In this document: positions 1 to 5,882 of the stretch, one piece after another
Layout: each line of letters begins with the position of its first letter
Position numbering within the stretch: position 1 is the first letter of the stretch
DNA from: CAJQPP01 sp041747075
GTDB lineage: Bacteria > Planctomycetota > Planctomycetia > Pirellulales > Pirellulaceae
DNA: 11,674 nt
Direction of reading: 5' to 3'
Assembly (NCBI GenBank): GCA_041747075.1
Contig: JBGTFW010000132.1
Span: 1 to 11,674, forward strand
Made by a program: the position numbers and the translations under genes
The notes under the pieces: generated by a model
Databases searched by the model: none
Seen by the model: the letters and a program-made list of their open reading frames with translations, nothing else
Told to the model about the DNA's origin: nothing

Positions 1-180
1 TCTGCGCGGGAATGACCGAAGACTGTCCGCAGATTACGCGGATTTCGCAGATGAAGAGAATGAAAACCGAAGACTGTCCGCAGATTACGCGGATTTCGCA
101 GACGAAGAGAATGAAAACCGAAGACTGTCCGCAGATTACGCGGATTTCGCAGACGAAGAGAATGAATACTGAAAACTGAA
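1..180. repeat. 51-bp tandem repeat, block 1 (three units)
   Basis: Units begin at 16, 67 and 118, each exactly 51 bp apart, and all contain the core gaagactgtccgcagatta followed by cgcggatttcgcaga and gaagagaatga. The third unit decays after about base 165 into short gaagactga-like words that continue to about 199. Because 51 is a multiple of three, the array stays open in some frames and encodes an artificial-looking 17-residue repeat; I do not regard this as protein coding. The first 50 bases of the window are identical to 439-488, so the block probably continues left into another copy of the palindromic element seen at 321-452. It is an intergenic repeat family, not a CRISPR: there are no unique spacers. 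Confidence 0.9.
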
Positions 181-226
181 GACTGAACTGAAGACTGAGT
201 GTCTTGCCAACCCGGGCAGGCCGCTG

Positions 227-330
227 CGCGTCATCCCCGGGGCGTCATCCCCGCTGCGCGTCATCCTCGGGGCAAGTCATCCCCGGGGCGCGTCATCCCC
301 GGGGCGCGTCATCCCCGGAGCGCGTCATCC
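227..330. repeat. 16-bp tandem ladder of the REP arm, seven copies
   Basis: The word gtcatcc recurs at 230, 244, 260, 276, 292, 308 and 324, spaced 14 then 16, 16, 16, 16 and 16 bases. The consensus unit is approximately gcgcgtcatccccggg. The seventh copy is not free-standing: it is the left arm of the palindromic element starting at 321. The ladder therefore looks like a local expansion of one end of that element, as replication slippage or aberrant insertion would produce. No gene is credible here. Confidence 0.85.
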
Positions 331-452
331 CCGCGAAGGCGGGGATCGAGTGCGTTGAGCTGCGCGTCCGCTCTTTACTGCCACTCAATGCGTTGCGAAT
401 CGCCTGGGTTCCCGCCCCACGCCTTCGCGGGGACAGGCTCTGCGCGGGAATG
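321..452. repeat. Palindromic REP-like element pair
   Basis: A perfect hairpin occurs at 327-346 (atccccgc, loop gaag, gcggggat). About 60 bases later a related arm occurs in inverted orientation (cgccttcgcgggg near 420-432), and the element closes with gcgcgggaatgac at 440-454, the inverse of the opening gcgtcatcccc. The interior is also an imperfect inverted repeat (gagtgcgttgag against ctcaatgcgttgc). The layout matches the widespread family whose copies translate as 'SREGGNP'-like peptides in spurious ORFs, arranged head to head like a BIME. The same core recurs at 4041-4246. Confidence 0.75.
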
Positions 453-453
453 A

Positions 454-620
454 CCGAAGACTGTCCGCAGATTACGCGGATTTCGCAGACGAAGAGAATG
501 AATACCGAAGACTGTCCGCAGATTACGCCGATTTCGCAGATGAAGAGAATGAAAACCGAAGACTGTCCGCAGATTACGCGGATTTCGCAGATGGAGAGAA
601 TCAAAACCGAAGACTGAAGA
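454..620. repeat. 51-bp tandem repeat, block 2 (three units plus remnant)
   Basis: Units begin at 454, 505 and 556 with a truncated fourth at 607, again exactly 51 bp apart and closely similar to block 1. The array starts immediately at the right end of the palindromic element, with the same junction seen at bases 1-16. It ends about 35 bases before the dihydroorotase stop codon, so it occupies that gene's 3' flank. No T-tract terminator is seen between the repeat and the gene. Confidence 0.9.
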
Positions 621-654
621 GTGAAATGTGAAAAATTTGAAAACACAGGTTCGA

Positions 655-1980
655 CTATTCGCGCGGGCGGTCGAAGGTGATTTCGCGGCCTGACGGTTCG
701 TCGGCGAACCATTCCTGCCCGTTTTTCTCGCGGCGAAAAACCTCGCGACCCATCACCCACGTGCGCACCGGCCATCCCGTCAGCGTCTCGCCGTGCCATG
801 GACTCCAGCCGCATTTGGTCTGCTGCCGCTCGTTGAGGATCGTTTCGTTCCACTCCAGATCGACCAGCACCAGGTCCGCATCGCGACCGCGAGCGATCTG
901 CCCCTTGCCCGCCAGATTCCAGATGCGCGCCGGGGCTTCACACATCCAGGAAACGACTTGCTCGATCGTGCATCGACCCCGTTGGACCTGGTCCATCATC
1001 AGAGCAAGCGAGTTTTCCACGGCGGGCATTCCGGAAGGGCAATCGGGCCAAGGCTGGTGTTTTTCCTCCAGCGTGTGCGGTGCGTGATCGGTCGCGACGA
1101 CCTGGATGTCACCGGCCATCAATGCCTGCCAAAGGGCATTGTTGTCGGCGGCGGACTTGATCGAGGGGTTCATTTTCACCAGCGAACCGAGCCGGACGTA
1201 GTCATCAATATTGAAAAACAGATGATGCGGGCAGACTTCGGCGGTCACGTATGGGCGGGCGGCGGCGATCAAGGGGATTTCGGCGGCCGTTGAAACATGC
1301 AGGACGTGAAACGCGTGGCGGTGCCGCGTTGCAAGATCGATCGCGCGGAGCGTCGCGACAACGGCGGCGCGTTCGTCACGAATCTCCGAGTGGACGGCCA
1401 CGTCGCGGCGCGAGGCAAGTCTCGCGGCGTTCTCGCGAATGGTCGTTTCGTCCTCGCAATGGGCACAGATGGGGAGCGTTGTCTCGGCAAAAATGCGTTC
1501 CAGCGCGTCCTGCTGGTCGACAAGCAGGTCGCCGGTGCTGGAGCCAAGGAAAATTTTGATTCCCGGCGTTCGCCGCGCGGATTGAAGTTCACCCAGGTTG
1601 GCGGGCGTCGCGCCCATGTAGAACCCATAGTTCACCAGGCACTTTCGGCTGGCCACCAGGAGCTTGTCGTGCAGCGCGGCAACACAGGTGGTTGCCGGGC
1701 TGGTATTCGGCATTTCGAGAAACGAGGTGACGCCTCCCCGCGCGCACGCCCGCGTCGCGTGCCACAGGTCTTCCTTGTGAGTCAATCCGGGTTCGCGAAA
1801 ATGGACCTGGTCGTCAATCACGCCCGGGATGAGATACCGCCCCTCGCACGAGACGACTTCATCCGACGGCGTGGACATCGGGACGTCAACATCGGCAATC
1901 GTGTCTCGATCGACGAGCAGATTTCCATGGATGATTTCGGATGCGGTGACGATCCGGGCGTTGATGAAGAGAATTCTCAT
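655..1980 (-). CDS. pyrC: Dihydroorotase, 'QVHFREPG' subfamily
   Basis: Predicted to close carbamoyl aspartate to dihydroorotate in cytoplasmic pyrimidine synthesis. The 441-residue product has the amidohydrolase pattern: IDDQVHFREPG (55-65), MPNT (90-93), the GIKIFLGSS lysine (K142) expected to bridge two zincs, H174 in ICAHCED, H228 in HVLHVS, and D298 in ATDHAPH. The usual HxH metal motif reads Q58-V-H60, so the first histidine is replaced; from memory this is characteristic of a Bacteroidetes-type subfamily annotated as dihydroorotase, so it need not mean inactivity. An open frame continues upstream to 2154, but that stretch translates intergenic repeats. ATG at 1980 starts exactly where the fold begins (MRILFINARIV), though no clear ribosome site precedes it. 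The gene stands alone, diverging from the DUF1570 gene. Another cyclic amidohydrolase is possible but less likely. Confidence 0.88.
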   Translation of the reverse strand: MRILFINARIVTASEIIHGNLLVDRDTIADVDVPMSTPSDEVVSCEGRYLIPGVIDDQVHFREPGLTHKEDLWHATRACARGGVTSFLEMPNTSPATTCVAALHDKLLVASRKCLVNYGFYMGATPANLGELQSARRTPGIKIFLGSSTGDLLVDQQDALERIFAETTLPICAHCEDETTIRENAARLASRRDVAVHSEIRDERAAVVATLRAIDLATRHRHAFHVLHVSTAAEIPLIAAARPYVTAEVCPHHLFFNIDDYVRLGSLVKMNPSIKSAADNNALWQALMAGDIQVVATDHAPHTLEEKHQPWPDCPSGMPAVENSLALMMDQVQRGRCTIEQVVSWMCEAPARIWNLAGKGQIARGRDADLVLVDLEWNETILNERQQTKCGWSPWHGETLTGWPVRTWVMGREVFRREKNGQEWFADEPSGREITFDRPRE

Positions 1981-1998
1981 AATCGTCGCGCGGGGGTT

Positions 1999-2004
1999 AT
2001 TGTA
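1999..2004 (-). promoter_or_regulatory. Possible -10 box for dihydroorotase
   Basis: On the minus strand the sequence reads TACAAT, five of six matches to the sigma70 -10 box, about 18 bases before the ATG at 1980. A weak TGAC-containing -35 (GTGACT) lies 15 bases further upstream, a shorter spacer than ideal. If used, the leader would be only about 10 bases, which fits the lack of a ribosome site. Tentative. Confidence 0.3.
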
Positions 2005-2046
2005 ATTCCCGCCAACTTTAGTCACCGGAGAACCAAACCGCAATGT

Positions 2047-2210
2047 GGACCGCGGTGAAGGACCACGGATGAAGCCGCGCTTGCCAAAGACGTAGCCACG
2101 CTTGCCAAAGCGTGGATTTTCTTTAGCAAAACTGGAATTCCCGCCGTTTGGCAACGGCAGCTACAAGCACGCCGGTTCGACGTAGGACCACGGATGAAGG
2201 ACCGCGGATG
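2047..2210. repeat. Nested ggaccacggatgaa and cgcttgccaaag repeats with hairpin
   Basis: Copies of ggacc(g/a)cgg(a/t)tgaa occur in tandem at 2047 and 2060 and again at 2185 and 2199. Inside this bracket lie two 16-base copies of gcc(g/a)cgcttgccaaag at 2074 and 2095, a 21-base period. The second forms a perfect 8-bp hairpin (ccacgctt, loop gcca, aagcgtgg; 2096-2115) followed by attttcttt. The hairpin plus T-rich tail would resemble an intrinsic terminator reading right, but no rightward gene precedes it, so a mobile repeat is more likely. Confidence 0.7.
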
Positions 2211-2250
2211 TTTGTCCCCGACGTGGGAGCATCCCATTCTTCTTCTCTCG

Positions 2251-2298
2251 TACTCCAACTCCTACTCCTACTCCTATCGTGCTCGTGCTCGTGCTCCT
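2251..2298. repeat. Hexamer-period low-complexity tract
   Basis: The word actcc recurs at 2252, 2258, 2264 and 2270, and gctcgt at 2281 and 2287, with gctcct at 2293, giving about eight consecutive six-base units of form nnctcn. The tract is strongly pyrimidine-biased on the plus strand. It resembles the ctcgtactcgtgctc-type tracts common between genes in planctomycete and related genomes. It is a plausible slippage site, with no coding role seen. Confidence 0.7.
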
Positions 2299-2398
2299 CC
2301 TATCCGTGCTCGCCTACCACCCGTCGCGCGAATAACGACGGACAGGAACTTCCAGTTTACGTCCAAGAGTGCCAGCGCGAATCCCCGAACGTGGACCA

Positions 2399-2427
2399 TT
2401 GACCCGCCTGGATCGGGATTCGATAAT
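2399..2427 (+). promoter_or_regulatory. Sigma70-type promoter for the DUF1570 gene
   Basis: TTGACC at 2399-2404 is separated by exactly 17 bases from GATAAT at 2422-2427; each hexamer matches the consensus at five of six positions. Transcription would begin near 2434, leaving a leader of about 120 bases to the ATG at 2556, or about 75 bases to the alternative ATG at 2508. It points toward the only rightward gene in the window. Confidence 0.6.
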
Positions 2428-2555
2428 ATCAAAATCGCGTCGGGATTGCCTTGGCGCAAGCCGTTTTCACCCGCCCTCTTTCACCCTACCGATTCCGAGC
2501 GGGTCCCATGCCAGCCTTGCCCGTCATTCCAGCATCGCTTTGCGTTGCTTGTCGG

Positions 2556-3989
2556 ATGCGAACCCTGTGTCTTGCGCTCACTGCTGTCGTAATCTCGATT
2601 GCCGGTTTGTCATCAGGTGTGTTGCTTGCCCAGCCTGAAACGCGCTATGTCATCAAGGATTCACGCGAAATCATGCCGAGCGAAATGGGGTTCGAGTTGC
2701 CCGACGGTGACGTCGCGCCGTTTAGTGACGGGAATGTCTCGACGACCGACGAAGAGGGGCGCGGTTGCGTGGCGCGGGTTCATGCGCGAGTCGGAGAGGA
2801 CTTGATTGTCCTCTTGCCGGATGGGCAACTTGCCGCGCGGCGGAAAAACCAGATCAGCGCCACGGAACGGGAATTCAAGGCGATGACCGGCGAGGAAATG
2901 GGAAACGCGATTGTCAAGGATCGGCTCAAGGGCTTCCGTGTCCTGACGACGGAGCGATTTGTGTTTGTCTACAACACGACGCCCGAATTCGCCAAGGTCA
3001 CGTCGACGGTCATGGAGACAATGCTGACTGGCGTCATTGAATTCTGTCGGGAAATGGGACTGGACGTTCACGAGCCGGAAGTTCCGTTGCTCGTCATCAT
3101 GTTCCACAGGGCGCAGCATTTTCACGCTTACCAGCCCATGCCGCCAGGCATTCTCGCCTACTATGAAATCCCCACCAACCGGGTCGTACTTCACGAGGAG
3201 TCGGGCCTTGCGGGACTCAGCGTCGAACTTGCCCGCCAGGAACTGTTGTCGACGATCGCTCACGAGGGGGCGCACCAGATCCTTCACAATATCGGCGTTC
3301 AGCAACGGCTCAGTCGTTGGCCGATGTGGATCGGCGAGGGAATTGCCGAATACCTCGCGCCGACCAAACCGGGTCACAAGTTCGCGTGGAAGGGCGCGGG
3401 CAAGATCAACGACTTGCGGATGTGGGAACTTGAGGGATTCCTTCAGCGGCAGTTCATCAAGGGATTCGATGGCGACACGGTTAACCAGACGGTAAGTGCC
3501 GGCGTCCTTGATTCGACCGGATACGCCTCGGCGTGGACGCTGACGTATTTCCTGGCAGAGAAGCGCAAGGAGGATTTTGACCGCTACGTTCGCTACTTGT
3601 CACGGATGCCGCCGCTCCAGGGAATGCTGCCCGCTGAAAAGGGCGAGGAACCAACCGTCCCGGGAAACATGGTGCATTTCCAGAAGTTTTTTGCCGAGGA
3701 CCTCGAGGCGTTTGAAAAAGAGATGGTCGAGCACATGAGCCGCCAGAAATTCGAATCGCCATTCGGAGCCTTGCCGCATTTTGTCGGTACCGTGGAAATT
3801 CCCGACGTCAATGGCGCGAAAAGGCACGCCTGTTTTTACATCGACAAGGGAAGTCTCGCGGAATGGCACTCGACGGTGATGGAGTCGATGACTACGTACG
3901 AGAAGGAGCACGCGCGTTTCCAGTTCCTTCAGTTCCGCGATCGCGGCGAAGCCAACCAATACATCCGCAAATGGAAGCGCGAGAAATAG
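2556..3989 (+). CDS. Secreted DUF1570-type putative metallopeptidase
   Basis: The 477-residue product opens with a signal peptide (MRTLCLALTAVVISIAGL, cleavage probably after LLA near residue 25), so export is expected. Residues 30-110 form a small beta-rich N-terminal region. The main domain follows, with AHEGAHQ (HExxH, 236-240) and EGIAEY (E261-Y266) about 20 residues on, the spacing of gluzincin zinc peptidases and of the DUF1570 family common in planctomycetes. Residues 400-477 are a C-terminal extension. Catalysis and substrate are unproven. The frame is open from a TTG at 2451, but residues before 2556 look like translated spacer; ATG 2508 is a real alternative, giving an 18-residue longer n-region. 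Neither start has a strong ribosome site. The gene is monocistronic, with its own promoter and a hairpin directly after the stop. Confidence 0.85.
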   Translation: MRTLCLALTAVVISIAGLSSGVLLAQPETRYVIKDSREIMPSEMGFELPDGDVAPFSDGNVSTTDEEGRGCVARVHARVGEDLIVLLPDGQLAARRKNQISATEREFKAMTGEEMGNAIVKDRLKGFRVLTTERFVFVYNTTPEFAKVTSTVMETMLTGVIEFCREMGLDVHEPEVPLLVIMFHRAQHFHAYQPMPPGILAYYEIPTNRVVLHEESGLAGLSVELARQELLSTIAHEGAHQILHNIGVQQRLSRWPMWIGEGIAEYLAPTKPGHKFAWKGAGKINDLRMWELEGFLQRQFIKGFDGDTVNQTVSAGVLDSTGYASAWTLTYFLAEKRKEDFDRYVRYLSRMPPLQGMLPAEKGEEPTVPGNMVHFQKFFAEDLEAFEKEMVEHMSRQKFESPFGALPHFVGTVEIPDVNGAKRHACFYIDKGSLAEWHSTVMESMTTYEKEHARFQFLQFRDRGEANQYIRKWKREK

Positions 3990-4026
3990 CGGCAGGATCC
4001 AGTCCAATCGGCTGGATCAAATGCCG
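3990..4026 (+). terminator. Hairpin directly after the DUF1570 stop codon
   Basis: An inner stem gatccag/ctggatc (3996-4002 with 4012-4018) is extended by an outer stem cggca/tgccg (3990-3994 with 4022-4026) across a small internal bulge. It begins at the base after the TAG stop. There is no T tract, so it is either a weak terminator or a 3'-end stabilising structure. Confidence 0.4.
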
Positions 4027-4040
4027 ACGACCGAATTTCC

Positions 4041-4246
4041 GGGTTCCCGCCTTCGCGGGAATGACGCGGGGGTGGGTTGAAGCGCCAGGATTTCCTGGGT
4101 TCCCGCCTTCGCGGAATGACGCGGGGGTGGGTTGAAGCGCCAGGATTCCCTGGGTTCCCGCCTTCGCGGGAATGACGCGGGGGGGGGTTGAAGCGCCTGG
4201 ATTCCCTGGGTTCCCGCCTTCGCGGGAATGACGCGGGGGGGTGGTT
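4041..4246. repeat. Four ~56-bp repeats, each with a perfect palindrome
   Basis: Units begin at 4041, 4097, 4152 and 4208 (56, 55 and 56 bp apart). Each contains ttcccgccttcgcgggaa, a perfect 7-bp stem with loop cttc, followed by atgacgcggggg and ggttgaagcgcc. The second copy has lost one g from the right arm (gcggaatgac), which weakens its hairpin. Copies differ in the length of the G run (about 5 to 9). The array fills the gap between convergent genes and ends a few bases from the GAP1-like stop, so it could halt transcription from both sides. It is the same palindrome family as 321-452. Confidence 0.85.
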
Positions 4247-4250
4247 TAAC

Positions 4251-4961
4251 TCAGCGTCCGACCAGCGCGACCCGGTCCGCGGAGAGTTCCGCGCAGACGT
4301 CGCGGTCCACCTCCGGAAGCACTTGCAGGTCAAACGGTCGCGCTACCGACGGGCGCAGTCCGGTGCCAAACGAAATTTCGCCGCACCGCGCTTCCGGAAG
4401 CCGCGCGAGTACGCCCGCAAGGATCTCTTCGCATTCGCCGGCACCGATCACCGCCACGCGCCGACCGTCGTTGAGCAATCGCGCGGAGGACTCGACGAAC
4501 TCCACACTGTAGCGGCGCGTCAGCGGCGCGTTGGCCAGACCCCATTGGGCGATCAGCGGCAATGCCGGCAATACCTCCGGGTCGCCCGCCGACCATTGCA
4601 GGTAACCCTGCGAGCGAGCGGCTTGCCAGAGGTTCCATGCATTGTTGGCAAAGCCCTCCAGGTGCTCGCGCGTTGTGACAAGCCACCGCGTCGAAGTCTC
4701 GCGGCCGCCACGACCGCTGTATTCCGGCAGTCCGTACACGGTACGACCAATGGCGACGCATCGGTCGCTGACCGGAAAGCACATCACGCACTGCGCGTTC
4801 AATTCGGCGGAGAGGATCGCCTGGTGCGACGGACTCCATCGCACCAGTTCGCGCGCGATGTCGCGGGTGACCCCCGGCGACCGGGCAATGATCTGATACC
4901 CCCGCACGCGATCGTTGTTGTCGGACGAAAAGACCGCTTGTTCTACCAGGACCTGCGCCAT
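4251..4961 (-). CDS. GAP1-N2-like GTPase-associated protein
   Basis: The 236-residue protein begins MAQVLVEQAVFSS, followed by RVRGYQIIARSPGV (18-31), RELVRWSPSH (37-46) and TRWLVTTREHL (91-101). This VEQAVF...GYQ..A.SPG...W.PSH signature is what I recall for the N-terminal type 2 domain of GTPase-associated protein 1, found beside Double-GTPase genes in bacterial NTPase conflict systems. The match is from memory, not a search. The known family often continues into further domains; here the protein ends soon after the first, so it may be a minimal stand-alone form. Start ATG 4961 is preferred over ATG 4988 because GGAAAAGAA precedes it; it overlaps the GTPase gene by 19 bases, implying coupled translation and a physical partnership. 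It is the last gene of the operon. Confidence 0.68.
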   Translation of the reverse strand: MAQVLVEQAVFSSDNNDRVRGYQIIARSPGVTRDIARELVRWSPSHQAILSAELNAQCVMCFPVSDRCVAIGRTVYGLPEYSGRGGRETSTRWLVTTREHLEGFANNAWNLWQAARSQGYLQWSAGDPEVLPALPLIAQWGLANAPLTRRYSVEFVESSARLLNDGRRVAVIGAGECEEILAGVLARLPEARCGEISFGTGLRPSVARPFDLQVLPEVDRDVCAELSADRVALVGR

Positions 4962-5869
4962 TTCTTTTCCAGCGTTGCGATGACCCATTGAACCGGTTCG
5001 ACGATGCCGCGCGGCTGGACGTGCAAGGGAACGTCCATCGTTGCACCCCCTTCACTGACATGTTCGATCGTCGTGCCGACGACGCTGGCGGGGAAATACG
5101 CCCACGACTGAAAACGCTTTCGACAGTACTGGGAAAGACCCGGCAGGTTGGTTTTCACGAACGCCTCGGTGTCGTGTTCGGCTTCCGAACAGACGTCCGT
5201 CTTGGTGAGGACAATTGCCAGCGGCAGGCGGACAAATGCCCGGCGTTCGTTTTGGGTTCGCAAATGCTGCTGGGCGATGTAGTTGACGAGCTTGCATGCG
5301 AACGAGTCCTCACTGCGCGCGAAGTCCCGAACGCACGTCGAGTCGAGCAACACAAAGATCGCGTCCGAATTGGCGGTCATGTTCCGGATAATCGCCGACG
5401 AGCCGGGATTTTCAATCTCGTGGGCGAGCACTTCGCCCGCGATGTCGGGAGTAATCAGGTCGAGTTTCTGTTTCGGCTTCCGTTCAAAGTAGGCTTCGCA
5501 GTGAATCCAGTTCCATTGGTCGATTTCCGATGGGGTCTTTTCGGGAAAGCGCCGTTGTTCGAGCGCGGTAATCGTCTGATCCTGGACGTCCAGCGAAAAT
5601 GCCCCGTTGGGAATGCCCCGCATCCCGCGGACCCCCTTGCCGAACATGTCGAGCAACATGCCAAGATAGACGGTCTTGCCCGCGCCGCTTGCTCCGAGGA
5701 CGGAAATGAGCTTCTGTTTCTTTCGCGCGCCTTGCTGGGCGACCGAGCGAGAGACCGTCGTTGGCGTGTGACACGAAGGACAGCGCCGGCCCGATTCGAG
5801 CACCTGCGTATTGCACGAAATACAGTAGACGTCAAGGCAATCGCGTTGCCAGGCAAAGGTCGTGGTCAT
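4943..5869 (-). CDS. Zinc-ribbon TRAFAC-like GTPase (Double-GTPase 2-like)
   Basis: The 308-residue product starts with a zinc ribbon (CISC at 16-19, CPSC at 30-33), then a linker and a GTPase domain: P-loop GASGAGKT (59-66) followed by VYLGML, a G3-like TPDIAGE with D142, and TKTD (222-225) for guanine recognition. The GASGAGKTVYLGML signature and following GTPase-associated partner fit the Double-GTPase 2 type of bacterial conflict-system NTPases; family assignment is from recall. No membrane segment is seen, so it is cytosolic. The zinc ribbon may bind protein or nucleic acid. ATG 5869 was chosen because the open frame upstream to 6070 merely shadows the SUMF1-like gene. It lies 13 bases after that gene's stop and overlaps the next gene by 19 bases. 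It is the likely nucleotide switch of the operon. Confidence 0.8.
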   Translation of the reverse strand: MTTTFAWQRDCLDVYCISCNTQVLESGRRCPSCHTPTTVSRSVAQQGARKKQKLISVLGASGAGKTVYLGMLLDMFGKGVRGMRGIPNGAFSLDVQDQTITALEQRRFPEKTPSEIDQWNWIHCEAYFERKPKQKLDLITPDIAGEVLAHEIENPGSSAIIRNMTANSDAIFVLLDSTCVRDFARSEDSFACKLVNYIAQQHLRTQNERRAFVRLPLAIVLTKTDVCSEAEHDTEAFVKTNLPGLSQYCRKRFQSWAYFPASVVGTTIEHVSEGGATMDVPLHVQPRGIVEPVQWVIATLEKKWRRSW

Positions 5870-5882
5870 GTCAATTGGGCTT

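Larger units (their letters stand above)
1981..2555. other. Divergent spacer with a mosaic of simple repeats
   Basis: This 575-base spacer between dihydroorotase (leftward) and the DUF1570 gene (rightward) holds no credible gene. From left to right it has a possible dihydroorotase promoter, then ggaccacggatgaa-type repeats at 2047-2073 and 2185-2210. Between these lie two copies of gcc(g/a)cgcttgccaaag at 2074 and 2095. A hexamer-period tract follows at 2251-2298, then the rightward promoter at 2399-2427. Open frames across the area are low-complexity translations of these repeats. Confidence 0.7.

Noticed and set aside
204..617. Open frame encoding 17-residue tandem repeats (DCPQITRISQ...)
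   Set aside because: The 51-bp period is a multiple of three, so frames stay open by arithmetic. The translation switches character at the palindromic element, with no ribosome site and no recognisable fold.
1..620. CRISPR array
   Set aside because: The 51-bp units are contiguous near-identical tandem repeats with no unique spacers, and no cas gene is visible.
2096..2124. Intrinsic terminator reading right
   Set aside because: The hairpin and T-rich tail look right, but no rightward transcript precedes it, and the sequence is one copy of a local repeat.
1981..2154. N-terminal extension of dihydroorotase by 58 residues
   Set aside because: The added residues translate the cgcttgccaaag and ggaccacgg repeats, and the amidohydrolase fold begins at the ATG at 1980.
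2451..2555. N-terminal extension of the DUF1570 protein from a TTG
   Set aside because: It would bury the signal peptide 35 residues inside the protein, and the TTG lies only about 17 bases after the predicted transcription start. ATG 2508 is kept as an alternative.
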